A stretch of 64,000 nucleotides of DNA from Astropecten irregularis (taxonomy: Eukaryota > Echinodermata > Asteroidea > Paxillosida > Astropectinidae). The position numbers were made by a program, and so were the translations under genes. The notes beneath the pieces are model-generated. The model saw only the letters and a list, made by a program, of their open reading frames with translations. It did not search any database and was not told the origin of the DNA. Where the stretch lies: positions 4,504,270 through 4,568,269 of the forward strand of contig OZ020265.1 of assembly GCA_963971285.1 (NCBI GenBank). The letters run 5' to 3'. Shown one piece after another: positions 23,193 through 33,221 of the stretch; the first letter of the stretch is position 1, and each line of letters starts with the position of its first letter.

Positions 23193-23434
23193 TTACGACA
23201 AATGCAAGGCAAGTCATCAAAGAGCTTGAATTAATAGTGAGGTTTTTTCATGTGAACGGATATAGTTAGTGTGCCAGATACCTATCCCGCTATTGTGCAC
23301 TTATGACGTCACAGTTTGTCCACTATCCACTATACGTGTACGAGGCACAGATATCTTGCTCGCTACACATGTATGAAACGTGTCGTGAATTTCAGTTTTC
23401 TCGTAATTCTCTGCCCTATTTTTGTCACACTTAC

Positions 23435-23494
23435 CTTGATTTTGTCTTTTCCTTCTTGAGTTTTGTCTTTGTTCTCCCGCCAAACACAGTTGGT
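23435..23494 (-). CDS. KIF3B: KIF3B coding exon 18 (Lys-rich tail), last exon found
   Basis: Acceptor TTTTTAG at 23495-23496, donor GTAAGT after CAAG. 60 nt entering with one base and leaving with two. It reads PTVFGGRTKTKLKKEKTKS, a basic tail segment as expected near the C-terminus of KIF3B. The match is by composition, phase and splice sites, not residue identity, so it is less certain than the other exons. A further exon must supply the stop codon. Confidence 0.6.
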
Positions 23495-24322
23495 CTAAAA
23501 AGAAAACACAACAAGAAATACATGTACATGTACCTTATACAACAAACAAATCAATTATAATACGCATAATGCAATCTTATACCTTCATGAAATATAAATT
23601 CAAACCTACAGAAGGCATCAAACTAAAGCGAAACCTTTCTGCACCGATCTGAATCTCAGTGACTGATCCACCTTGTTTCCCAGAGATGCAACTGACCTAT
23701 GCCAAAAAAAATCTGAAAATGACCGCGATATGAATACAGAACGTACGTTTTAAACTTTTCCGCCCTAGAACTAAGGTAGCATCCTACTTGGCAAACAAAG
23801 TTTTCTTAAGTGGTAGGCCCATGGAGGAAAGAAGGCCTGAAGTTGCGTTAACTTAGAAATCTCCATTTGTTTTCCTTTTCTTCAAGCCGTATCTTCATTG
23901 TAATTTGCCTTTGACATAATTTTCGATATCACAAAGATCATTATTTCTGTCGACAATTAGATGTTGCATTCTGTAATTTTGTAGGCATGTTGGTTTGATG
24001 CGAACGAAAAGTGACAGCGCGAACGAATCAGCAGCATGAATCCCACGTGCACGAAACAATGTGCAGTACGCCTACATGTAAACATGATTGTGCATGCATT
24101 CGTTCGCTCGGTGCAGGTCGTGCGCGCTTATAGTTTGGTTCCGATCTTTCAAAATAAATTGTACAATTCAAAGCATTTTACGAGAGTAAGCCTGATGCTG
24201 AAAAAAAAATCAGAAATGACATGCAAAATAGAGAAAAGTTTGATTTCAAATTAAAATCGGAAAAGTTGCATCTCTGGTTTCAATCAATCTCAAGTGGTAT
24301 CAGGGACCAATCACACATCCAC

Positions 24323-24700
24323 TTAAAGCTAAATTCCTACTTAGGCTGCTTATCAAAACAAAAGCAGACTCATGAGCAGATTCATGGGCAAAAATATCAA
24401 GAAAGACACATTAACAGTCATCTGTGAAATTTCCTGTCTCATACGATGCCCACTTTTTGAGAAAACAGTGTAAAATGCTCATGGTATTTTCAAATCTATA
24501 GAGGAGTTTTGATCTCACCCTGAGATCAAAACTATTTGGTGTTTGGTTTTACACTTATCTGGATAAATACTGCATTTCAGGCAGGAAATGTTTAACGGTA
24601 TATTTCTATATCACCATCTTTAATACCTTCTATTAGTTATAGGTAAAGTCTGTGAAAATTTTTGTTCAGGTGTGCTACCGAAGTATGAAGCTATCTTCAA
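24323..24700 (-). mobile_element. TTAA-1 MITE, copy 7 (kinesin intron)
   Basis: Inverted relative to copy 1. GATTCATGGGCAAAAATATC, CGATGCCCACTTTTTGAG, a rearranged core GATCTCACCCTGAGATC, then TATCTGGATAAATACTGC. Ends are diverged (TTAA 24323-24326; TTCA on the right). Confidence 0.7.
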
Positions 24701-24845
24701 AGACGAAAGATTACAAATCGTGAATAGTTTTCCTTGACAAAGACTGGGTAACCAGGCAAATCTTCATGTGATTTTTGTCTGCTGCTTAATACTGATGATA
24801 TATCATATATTTTGCTTGATCTATAGTCAGATTGATTGTACTTAC

Positions 24846-24985
24846 TGTATATCTACATCTAGATCCTCCTCATCTTGTAATGCTGCATCCAATGCTGCTT
24901 GAACCCTCGGTGCTACACTGGGACCTTCATAGTCTCGTGTAGTACGATTCGGCATATCAAGCTCCACTTGTAGGATATTCTCAGC
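24846..24985 (-). CDS. KIF3B: KIF3B coding exon 17 (conserved C-terminal signature)
   Basis: Residues 656-702: [20 protein letters not shown] then [20 protein letters not shown] and [16 protein letters not shown] and [10 protein letters not shown] are diagnostic of KIF3B tails. Donor is ACA|GTAAGT. Reading through would give CAG TAA, so an unspliced transcript would stop immediately; a continuing exon is preferred because the family tail extends further. Confidence 0.95.
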
Positions 24986-25137
24986 CTGAACAGAACACAC
25001 AGAGAAAGTTAGACAATTGATTCTTCTCAGAACCACACACTCTTTACATTACACAGTGTCAGAGCAAACTTACCTTATTCAATACACAAATAATACAGAA
25101 CTACATGCGTCAGTGACCGTCATTGTGCAATGCAATA

Positions 25138-25431
25138 GACCCTATTCACGGTGTACCCATCTTGTCATGTTCCTTGTATACCCGTTGGAAAAGATAACAC
25201 CAATTCTTAAACATGTTAAAGGAAAACGGGTACCAGACTACGTTGATTTCAAGCCTCTGGGCCTTTGTTTTTTCGGCATACGATCAACGATCTTGCAGAT
25301 CAACGTCCCATGCAGGATATGCTTATGATGGTATCCGGATCAGCAGGATCACTGATCTCATGCATGAAACAAACAGGCCCTTGGTATGATTACACTGATT
25401 CGAATATAGGACAAATGCACCGTGTATAGGG
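25138..25431. mobile_element. Candidate MITE with ACCCTATTCACGGTG ends (kinesin intron)
   Basis: Left GACCCTATTCACGGTGTAC and right GCACCGTGTATAGGGTC are imperfect inverted repeats of ~17 bp. The interior is unique with no ORF. Confidence 0.5.
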
Positions 25432-25848
25432 TCAATTGTTGAAAAGTTGACTTACCAAGTTCAATTTTTTTTATTGTGTTTTTTATGTGGATCGGTTTGT
25501 GGAAACATGTGTTTTTTATTGACTGTGCAATTTACAACCTTAACCTAAGCAACTCAACGCAAAGGGAGACTTTGGAGAACTGGTCTTGAGTCAACAGCGC
25601 ACGCGCAAACCATGCTTGCACAATTGTGGGCATGGGCGTGTTGTTTTGTGTGTGCGTGTGCATGTACTGTTGACTTGAAGACCGGTTCTCCAAAGTCTCC
25701 CATTGGTGACTCATTCATTCACAATGGGAACATAAAAGCTGAGTAGCAACATTGAAATGGACAGCGCGGTGTTTATAGAAAAGTGTTCACGTCATTTTAG
25801 CACCTGATTAAGACAGACTCTGGAATATATTCATGTGATTGATCTTAC

Positions 25849-25954
25849 CTTGTATCTTGGGTTGCCTTCAGCCTGTGCAGCTCTCCTAGCAAAGTCTGCA
25901 ATAGGTCTACGATTCCCTACAGCAGAAACAGGTCTCTTAGCCATCTGTGTAGGC
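25849..25954 (-). CDS. KIF3B: KIF3B coding exon 16
   Basis: Residues 620-655: [20 protein letters not shown] then [15 protein letters not shown]. Two AG acceptors lie 10 bases apart. Only the upstream one (GAATGTATAG, 25955-25956) keeps phase with the previous exon; the nearer CTACACAG would shift the frame. KRPVSAVG is strongly conserved in KIF3B. Confidence 0.92.
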
Positions 25955-26020
25955 CTATACATTCAAACAATAACAATACCAGGAATAAGAGTGATGTTGG
26001 ATCCTACATTTGTCAGTCCT

Positions 26021-26141
26021 GGGGCTGATTTCACTGATCATCGTTATCACACTTGATATGAGATGCTTTACCATCGATTCTCTGTTTAGCGAAGGATTTG
26101 GGCATTAGCGATGATTGCAAAGCGTTAGTGAAATCAGCCCC
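26021..26141. mobile_element. 121-bp MITE with GGGGCTGATTTCACT ends
   Basis: Perfect 15-bp inverted ends GGGGCTGATTTCACT / AGTGAAATCAGCCCC. The terminal bases resemble the GGGGCCAATTTCAT family while the subterminal sequence differs. Confidence 0.7.
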
Positions 26142-26506
26142 TGAACTCAAGTGCCATAGAGCTGCTTAAAATCAATCAAGCCTGAATTCTGGATACTGTC
26201 CACGATCAATGTGGACTAAATCTGTCTATCAGGTTTACATGTATAGTGCCAACTATGATCCAGGACACAGCAGGGGCTTGAAGTTGATAGTTCAATGCTG
26301 GGGATTATATAAGCCCAAGAGCCCAGGCAAAGCCCAGACCTGGCCTGGCTTTTCAGTGGCTGGGGTCGAAAACATAAAAGTTTCTCTCCTTAACCCTCCT
26401 TAACTCTCCTTAACATGTACACAAGGGCCCTTTTCCATACCTCGGCAAAGGCTCAGGCTCCAGTGCTGTCATCGACATGCTGAAAATATAGATTGTAGCT
26501 TTTCAT

Positions 26507-27466
26507 CATAGAGTTAAATAAAAAAAAACTAGAGTTCGCGCTCCGTATTCAACATGTGTGTTGCCTGCACTCCAGCATGGACGCGTAGCCACCATGGTTA
26601 AGGGGCGGTCACACAGGCTTTCCCGTCTGTATCAAGTCTGTATCGCGGGTAGAATTTAGAGATTTTTTTTGCCCGTGGTTGCCCGTGGTGGAAAATGTGC
26701 AAAATTGTCTCACCCGCGGTTTTCCCGTGGTATGCCCGCGGAACAACCGCCGGCGACTATTTCGCGTCCTCTTCACGGGTGAAGCGCGGCGGTACGGCGG
26801 CCTCATCGCGGATGAAGCACGGCGGTAATGCGGTCTACCACGGGTTGCAGGCAAATCCCGCTTTTTTTATATACCTAAAATCAGACGTTGTATGGCCGTG
26901 GACAATCGTATTTTGGAACGTGTACAAGACGCCATTGAACGTGATTAAGCCGGTATTGGGCCGCTCTGTATACGCTGAGAAAGGCGTCTTACCGCGTGTA
27001 ACCACGTATGAACCGCTGCCGTAGCACGTCCTAGCACGTTCGTTCAGCGTCTGTACCACGTCTGTAGCGCGTGTTTACCACGTGTGCCGCCCGCGGTTAC
27101 CCGTGGTCTAAATTTTTGAGCAGCGCAAAACTTTTTCGAGCGGTCAACCGCGTGTGAATTTCTTAGCGCGTGTAACGCCGGGTAAAGTACGGCTGTAACG
27201 CGTCTTTATCTCGACCTCAAAGCGTCCAACAGCGTCTGCTTCACGGGCAGTAATTTTTGGCCGCGATACAGACGTGATACAGACGGGAAAGCCTGTGTGA
27301 CCGCCCCTTTAAATCACCATTGACTGGCTGCACGTACGAACCAGGGTATGAATGAAAGCACAATTTGAAACAGGACATACACGTTTTTCTTTATAGGCAA
27401 TGGTGGTAGCCATGGTCAAATCATCACGCGCAGAGTGCACACTCTAGTTTGTTATTTAACTCTATG
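26507..27466. mobile_element. Middle MITE of the nest (CATAGAGTTAAATAA ends)
   Basis: Left CATAGAGTTAAATAA...ACTAGAGT and right ACTCTAGTTTGTTATTTAACTCTATG (inverse) interrupt the outer element inside TTTTCATTGAAG. A relative with similar ends and GCACTCCGGCATGGA-like interior lies at 39165-39549. Confidence 0.75.
26601..27308. mobile_element. Innermost element of the nest: 708-bp PIF-like MITE, TTA TSD
   Basis: TIR of ~50 bp: AGGGGCGGTCACACAGGCTT then TCCCGTCTGTATCA, matched inversely at the right end with very few mismatches. TTA flanks it (26598-26600, 27309-27311). The interior is GC- and CpG-rich with reiterated CCGCGG/CACGGGT words, unlike surrounding AT-rich DNA. Confidence 0.85.
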
Positions 27467-27641
27467 CTGTTCATTGAAGCTGAATCTCTGTTTCCTTGTT
27501 CAAAATTGAGTATCTACTTCCAAACCATAGTCAAAAGTCTCTATTTTAAGAATGGATTTGCGAAATGGAAATGGAGCCGGAGCCAAAACCAAGGTTTAGA
27601 AAAGAGCCCTAGTCTACATGTCTGTATATTCAAGCACTCAC

Positions 27642-27758
27642 CCTTCTGATCTTGCCAGTGGTTTTAACATCCATTGATCAGTGTCCTCATCATACTCAGA
27701 ACGATTCAAGATTTTAGCTCTCTCTTCATGTGGTATGAAGTTTTCAATGATCAGCATT
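27642..27758 (-). CDS. KIF3B: KIF3B coding exon 15
   Basis: Residues 581-620: MLIIENFIPHEERAKILNRS then EYDEDTDQWMLKPLARSEG. LIIENFIP is the conserved end of the coiled-coil. Acceptor TTTGCAG, donor GG|GTGAGTG. Confidence 0.95.
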
Positions 27759-27831
27759 CTGCAAATATAAACAAATAATAATAAAGGAACACTCAAAAAT
27801 ACATAGCTCACTCTAAAATCATTGTTAATGA

Positions 27832-28866
27832 GAGTTCTCTAGTCAGATTATTCTGTGTCTATATATCATCCTGTCAGTTGGTCTGTCATACTTACTTCTG
27901 TTGAGTTCTCTAGTCAGATTATTCTGTGTCTATCTATCATCCTGTCAGTTGGTCTGTCATACTTACTTCTGTTTGAGTTCTCTAGTCAGATCATTCTGTG
28001 TCTATCTATCATCCTGTCAGTTGGTCTGTCATACTTACTTCTGTTTGAGTTCTCTAGTCAGATCATTCTGTGTCTATCTATCATCCTGTCAGTTGGTCTG
28101 TCATACTTACTTCTGTTTGAGTTCTCTAGTCAGATTATTCTGTGTCTATATATCATCCTGTCAGTTGGTGTGTCATACTTACTTCTGTTGAGTTCTCTAG
28201 TCAGATTATTCTGTGTCTATCTATCATCCTGTCAGTTGGTCTGTCATAATTACTTCTGTTGAGTTCTCTAGTCAGATTATTCTGTGTCTATCTATCATCC
28301 TGTCAGTTGGTCTGTCATACTTACTTCTGTTTGAGTTCTCTAGTCAGATCATTCTGTGTCTATCTATCATCCTGTCAGTTGGTCTGTCATACTTACTTCT
28401 GTTTGAGTTCTCTAGTCAGATCATTCTGTGTCTATCTATCATCCTGTCAGTTGGTCTGTCATACTTACTTCTGTTTGAGTTCTCTAGTCAGATTATTCTG
28501 TGTCTATATATCATCCTGTCAGTTGGTGTGTCATACTTACTTCTGTTTGAGTTCTCTAGTCAGATCATTCTGTGTCTATCTATCATCCTGTCAGTTGGTC
28601 TGTCATACTTACTTCTGTTTGAGTTCTCTAGTCAGATCATTCTGTGTCTATCTATCGTCCTGTTAGTTGGTCTGTCATACTTACTTCTGTTTGAGTTCTC
28701 TAGTCAGATTATTCTGTGTCTATCTATCGTCCTGTTAGTTGGTCTGTCATACTTACTTCTGTTTGAGTTCTCTAGTCAGATCATTCTGTGTCTATCTATC
28801 GTCCTGTTAGTTGGTCTGTCATACTTACTTCTGTTTGAGTTCTCTAGTCAGATCATTCTGTGTCTG
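27832..28866 (-). repeat. 72-bp minisatellite of duplicated exon end plus splice donor (14 copies)
   Basis: Fourteen tandem units (eleven of 72 bp, three of 71 bp) lie directly downstream (minus sense) of KIF3B exon 14; a 15th copy is the real exon end. Each unit carries about 37 bases of the exon (encoding [10 protein letters not shown]) followed by the donor AA|GTAAGTATGAC and ~25 bases of intron. A five-unit higher-order pattern is visible (units 2-6 resemble 7-11). Unit 6 has a mutated donor (GTAATT). The period is divisible by three, so long plus-strand ORFs appear; they are artefacts. Confidence 0.97.
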
Positions 28867-28947
28867 TTCTAGGTCTTGTCTCTCCCGGGCATGCTCTTCC
28901 TGGGTATCCTTTATTTCACACTTTGTTGCTTGTAGCTTAGCAAATAT
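28829..28947 (-). CDS. KIF3B: KIF3B coding exon 14 (coiled coil), abutting the donor minisatellite
   Basis: Residues 542-581: [20 protein letters not shown] then [19 protein letters not shown]. Acceptor TTTTTGTAG; donor AGAA|GTAAGT at 28827-28828. Read-through at this donor meets TAA at once (AAG TAA), so use of any decoy donor downstream would truncate the protein within one codon. Confidence 0.95.
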
Positions 28948-29343
28948 CTACAAAAAGAAGGGAGTTTTCTTCATTTGAGTAAAAGCCTTACTTTCATATA
29001 ATTTTGTATAATTTCAAAATATATGTAAACACTATTTTCAAATTACGGAAATCTCCACTTTAAAATTTCAACATCTATCTTCTTCTATTCCTGAACCTGT
29101 TCTGAAAAGGACAAAATATAGAATAAAAAATGGCTTCCCTTAGTCTTTTTTGAGTGATAAAGTGGTGTGACAACAAAATCGACACACTTTTCCTGAGACC
29201 GGTGAAGAACGCCCTCTTGACATTAATAATGGTTAGTCAGAAGTCTCCCATTGATTTTTCAACTTTGTACATGAATGACCAGATGTTTGACCTATGACCT
29301 ATGAGTCTGACCTTTGACATGGTTCAATAACTACTGGACCTAC

Positions 29344-29463
29344 CTTCTTGAGTTTCTTGGTCTTCATTTCAACCTCTTGTTGCAGTGAAGTGAATGTCTT
29401 AGCCATCTCCACTGTATTCTCTTCCTTCTCTTCTAATACTTGTTGCATCTCCCGTTCAATACG
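29344..29463 (-). CDS. KIF3B: KIF3B coding exon 13 (coiled coil)
   Basis: Residues 502-541, phase 0 at both ends: RIEREMQQVLEEKEENTVEM then AKTFTSLQQEVEMKTKKLKK. SLQQEV-KTKKLKK matches the family closely. Acceptor GATGCAG, donor GTAGGT. Confidence 0.95.
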
Positions 29464-29492
29464 CTGCATCAACATACAAACAACAACAGTTA

Positions 29493-29884
29493 TAGGGCTG
29501 TAAGTTTTCGAATAATTTTGTAACCGGTTACCCGTATGTTTTTCGGTTACGGTTACGATTACCCTTAAAACAAAGAAAACAAAGAAAAACAAAGAAATAG
29601 TAAGTTTGGGGCTTTTAGGAACTTGGTTGACAACATTCATTTGTCACAACATTTGGCAGTGGGAGACATAGCAAAATGTCTGGCCTTTGCTTTGCATAAG
29701 CCTGCTGGTCCAATTTTCAAAAGATCATTGACATTTTTTCTTTGTGAACTCTTGATGTGTCTATGTTTCAAAAAGAAGAGGCCATTAAAAAGATACTTTT
29801 CGATTAACCTAACTGGGAAAATGTACCCGGGTACCCTTTTGAACGGTCGGTTAACCGGTTAACCGGATACAAACTGCAGCCTTA
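29493..29884. mobile_element. hAT MITE (392 bp), perfect 8-bp TSD
   Basis: Ends TAGGGCTGTAAGTT and GCAGCCTTA; subterminal GGTTAACCGGTTAACCGG motifs. AACAGTTA is duplicated exactly (29485-29492, 29885-29892). It lies 21 bases upstream of the exon 13 acceptor region, within the intron. Confidence 0.9.
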
Positions 29885-30243
29885 AACAGTTATATAAACA
29901 TTTCTCTTTTTTTCAAACATCAAATAACCACAAGGGAAACTGACTGAATCTTAAGTCATTGAAAGGTGAACAATGACATATTGAGTGCTCCAGTCAATGT
30001 TTCTTTGTTCACTTTTCAATGAGTCATTTCCCCATGTGGTTGGCATGGACAGCCAAATGTTAAAAATCATTTCGTCTTCTTGACAGACGGTGTGACCAAA
30101 TTCAACATTTTTGCCAACTTTCCACAGCTGTACAAAATACATACCATCATTGCATGTGTTGCTTTTATTACATTCAGCAATATCTTTCAATGTTTAGGAA
30201 ACATTGTGTACAAATTGTGCACAAATTGTGGTTATTGTTCTAT

Positions 30244-31195
30244 CAGTGTTGTAGGTCTCGAGACCGGTCTCGGTCTCGGTCTCGGTCTCGAGACCACTTT
30301 TTCCTGGTCTCGGTCTCGGTCTTGGTCTCGCCACCCTGTGGTCTCGGTCTTGGTCTCGGTCTCGTCCCCATGTGGTCTCGGAATTTTGCTGGTCTCGGCT
30401 TCGAGACCAACAAAATTGTACACTAATGTGAACTTGCACTCACTGTGCAAAAAATTACATTGGCTCGACTACTACAGGCACATGTCAGCACTGTAGAGTA
30501 GTATTTCTGTTATCATGAATGTACAGTATATGGTACCACCTTGGTTTTTTTCTGTCAGTGCACAAACTGCACATATGCCAATACTTAACATGTAAACCTG
30601 CATGCTTATTTCATGTCTGGGAACAAGATAGCAAAATGCTAGGTATCTCAAAGAGGTAGCAGAGCTTGCACCAGACATTGGCCACCATACAATTTTGACA
30701 GGACATGGAGAAGAAACCTTGAACTACTGCAACTGGCATGAGTCTTGTCAGTGCCAGCAATCTTCTGCCAGAGTTGAAAGAATTCTTTTTCAACTGGAGT
30801 GGGATTATCATGACGCCATATCAGGCACAATTGTCTTCTGATACAATGACGATTCTGTGAAGTTCTTGAAGTGTCATGAGGGTTAATTAACTTTCTTAAT
30901 TAGTAATGTTTAATAGGTCTACAAGGAAGCTATCACAATTTCAAATAAAAAGTTGCATCTTCCTTTGTTGTACATGATACATGTAGGCCTATTTGGAACT
31001 GGTTTTTTTTTTTTTATTCTTTTATTGCATTTAATTGCACAAGGTCTCGAGGTCTCGGTCTCGGTCTCGGGGTCTCAGGTCTCGGTCTCGAGACATCAGG
31101 TCTTGGTCTTGGTCTCGGTCTCGGTCTCGGTCTCGAACCATCAGGTCTCGGTCTCGGTCTTGGTCTCGGACTTCCAGGTCTCGACTACAACACTG
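30244..31195. mobile_element. hAT element (952 bp) with GGTCTC arrays at both ends, perfect TSD
   Basis: Ends CAGTGTTGTAG and CTACAACACTG; TSD TGTTCTAT at 30236-30243 and 31196-31203. Next to each end lies a reiterated GGTCTCGGTCTC tract (30256-30405 and 31043-31185) in inverted arrangement, so each end alone could fold. It interrupts an older MITE related to 16582-16919. Confidence 0.88.
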
Positions 31196-31209
31196 TGTTC
31201 TATGCCTGG

Positions 31210-31422
31210 CTTTGATGGTAATCAAAATCCATATGCTGAAAATATAGGTTGTGGTTTTTCATTGAAGCTGAAGCCCTGTTTTCTTTTTCAAACCAGAGAA
31301 TCTACTTCCAAACCAAAGCCAAAAGTCTCAATTTTGATACCTCTTATTTTATAATGGATTCAACAAATGGAGCCGGAGCCAGAGCCAAAGCTGTAGCCGA
31401 GCTTTGAGAAAGGCGCAGGTTT
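31210..31422. mobile_element. GGGCCTTTT-type MITE, damaged copy
   Basis: Shares ATGCTGAAAATATAGGTTGT, TTTTTCATTGAAGCTGAAGC, TCTACTTCCAAACCAAAG and GGAGCCGGAGCC with 40082-40311 and 26424-27610. Left TIR missing; right end TTTGAGAAAGGCGC. Confidence 0.65.
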
Positions 31423-31483
31423 GTACTCTTTACAGAAATTTGCTGCAATCTACACAAGATAGCTTAGAGTATTTATTCCTCAC

Positions 31484-31681
31484 CATTTTCTCAGCCAGTT
31501 CAAGTCTTTTCTGTTCAAGTTGTCTCTCCTGATCATCAGTGTGATCTATGATGCTCTTTCCTCCTACTAGTAGTTTACTTTCCATGGCTTTGATCTTAGA
31601 TTCCAATGCATCCCTGGCCTCTTGTTTCTTCTTCAGTTGCTCCTGACGAGTCTGCAACTCCTGAAGAAATGTCTCCTTCTC
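31484..31681 (-). CDS. KIF3B: KIF3B coding exon 12 (coiled coil)
   Basis: Residues 436-501, phase 0: EKETFLQELQTRQEQLKKKQ, EARDALESKIKAMESKLLVG, GKSIIDHTDDQERQLEQKRL, ELAEKM. IKAMESKLLVGGK-IIDHT is nearly identical to the vertebrate orthologue as I recall it. Confidence 0.96.
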
Positions 31682-32153
31682 CTGAAAGCATACATCAGAT
31701 CAAACAATCAGACCTACATGTATCCACTCTAATCATTTCTATCTATGCACGGCTCAAATTTCGTGAAAAAAAGCACTGGACAGCAGGTCTAATAACTGAA
31801 GCATTTTACTAGACCTGAACATTTTAACTAGACCTGTAGCATTCATGTACATAGGAAAACCCAAATTTCATCAATTTAGCCACTATTTTAATTGTGCAAT
31901 AAAAAATCACTAGACAGCCGGACTAGTGCAGGACACACTTTACTAGACAGACACTGAAATCACTAGACTCGGTCCCTGCTCACGAGCAGAGTCACTTGTG
32001 GGAAACATGTCACATGAATTCAAGATGGCGGAAATGTAAGCAAGCGTTCGGTTAGCCAGGCTGTGGTGGCTGATCCGGGTGACATGACCCGTATTGACCG
32101 AGGGAAGCTACTCGATCCTACCGGTATTAAAAACATGAAACGAATGTACATAC

Positions 32154-32293
32154 CTCAGCAATCATGCTCTTATTAGCCATAATAGCTTGTTTCTGTGCTT
32201 CTAGTTTCTCCTGTGCTTGTTTGTACATCTCCTCCTCATCCATATCTTCACCATCTTCAGTTTCATCATCAATATCATCATCTGATCCACCAA
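32154..32293 (-). CDS. KIF3B: KIF3B coding exon 11 (acidic stretch and start of coiled coil)
   Basis: Residues 389-435: [20 protein letters not shown] then [20 protein letters not shown] and KSMIAE. The acidic block follows the basic block of exon 10; this charge pair after the motor is known to favour KIF3A/KIF3B heterodimer formation. Acceptor CATTCAG, donor GTATGT. Confidence 0.93.
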
Positions 32294-32392
32294 CTGAATG
32301 AAACAATCAACACAAACATAGACAAACATTGCACTGAATTCATTGAAGGCATAAATCATTTGCATTGTTCGAAAACAAAAAAAATAGTATCT

Positions 32393-32716
32393 TTAAAGGA
32401 AATATCATACTTTGGTTTTTGTCGAAGAAAATGTCAAGAAAGATTCAGCAACAGTCATCTGTGAAATTTTCAGTCCCATACGGTGCCCACTTTTTGAGAA
32501 AACACCGACAGTATTTTAAAAATCTTTTCACCGTTATTTTTTAACTTTAAGAGATCAAAATTGTTTCTCGTCATTGGTATTACTCTTTTCAGAATAAATT
32601 TATTCAGCATTTCAGGTAGAAAAAAATTAACGGCATGTTTCTACCGTTACCATCCTTATACCCTGTAAATAAGATTTCTGTTTAAGTATGCTACCAAAGT
32701 ATGATAGTACCTTTAA
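32393..32716 (-). mobile_element. TTAA-1 MITE, copy 8 (kinesin intron)
   Basis: TTAA at 32393-32396 and 32713-32716; CATACGGTGCCCACTTTTTG conserved. The core is reduced to CTTTAAGAGATC. Confidence 0.75.
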
Positions 32717-32734
32717 CACCATTGTTCAATTTTG

Positions 32735-32935
32735 AATTTTGTTGCTTAAACACCAAAATTTGTTTAAGCACCAAAAACCCCAGTAAATAAAATCAGTATG
32801 CCAGCCAAAACTCCTTGTGAATGTTATGCTCAGCAAACAATAGCTGAATTCAAGTCAAAAATAGTAAACATCACATGGAAATTTGGTTGGTAATCATGTT
32901 ACAAACTGATTTGATACAAACATGACAGATGGAAT
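32735..32935. mobile_element. GGCCAATTTCAT-type MITE, copy 2 (ends worn)
   Basis: Interior matches 14652-14871: AATCAGTATGCCAGCCAAAA, CTCCTTGTGAATGTTATGCT, AAATTTGGTTGGTAAT. Terminal repeats are largely lost; GTTTAAGCACCAAAA remains on the left. Confidence 0.65.
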
Positions 32936-32946
32936 ACTTGTATTAC

Positions 32947-33125
32947 CTTCTTTCCTTCCTTTCCTCTTCCTCTTCTTAGTACCACCTCCACCGCCTCCAC
33001 CTCCTTTCTTCTCTAGTTGTGTCTTGAGACGTAAGATCTCATCCTGAAACTCCCTCAGCAGGGCATCCTTGGGATCCTCATTGATCTTGGGTTTATTCTT
33101 GATATTTTTGGCACGATTGGCATAT
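32947..33125 (-). CDS. KIF3B: KIF3B coding exon 10 (end of motor, Gly8 linker, basic patch)
   Basis: Residues 329-389: [40 protein letters not shown], then eight glycines and [11 protein letters not shown]. The motor end and neck are conserved; the Gly8 run is a species-specific low-complexity linker. Confidence 0.96.
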
Positions 33126-33221
33126 CTGTATCAACACAGGATATGTTGAAATAAGTTATTCAGATTAATACGCTTGTCTTGATGTACATACAAAAAACAA
33201 TTATATTCTTTTGAAGTTTAG

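Larger units (their letters stand above)
26424..27610. mobile_element. Outer MITE of a three-level nest (GGGCCCTTTTC... ends)
   Basis: Left AGGGCCCTTTTCCATACCTC and right GGTTTAGAAAAGAGCCCT enclose the same body as 40082-40311 (CATGCTGAAAATATAG, CATTGAAGCTGAA, TCTACTTCCAAACC). About 227 bp belong to this element; the remaining ~960 bp are later insertions. Confidence 0.75.

Noticed and set aside
27832..28866. CRISPR-like array
   Set aside because: Head-to-tail identical 72-bp units with no spacers, in an animal intron.
27855..28872. Plus-strand ORFs of 135 and 219 aa with a 24-residue period
   Set aside because: They are the antisense reading of the 72-bp minisatellite; the period is a multiple of three, so the frame stays open by chance. 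The minus strand carries the kinesin exon.
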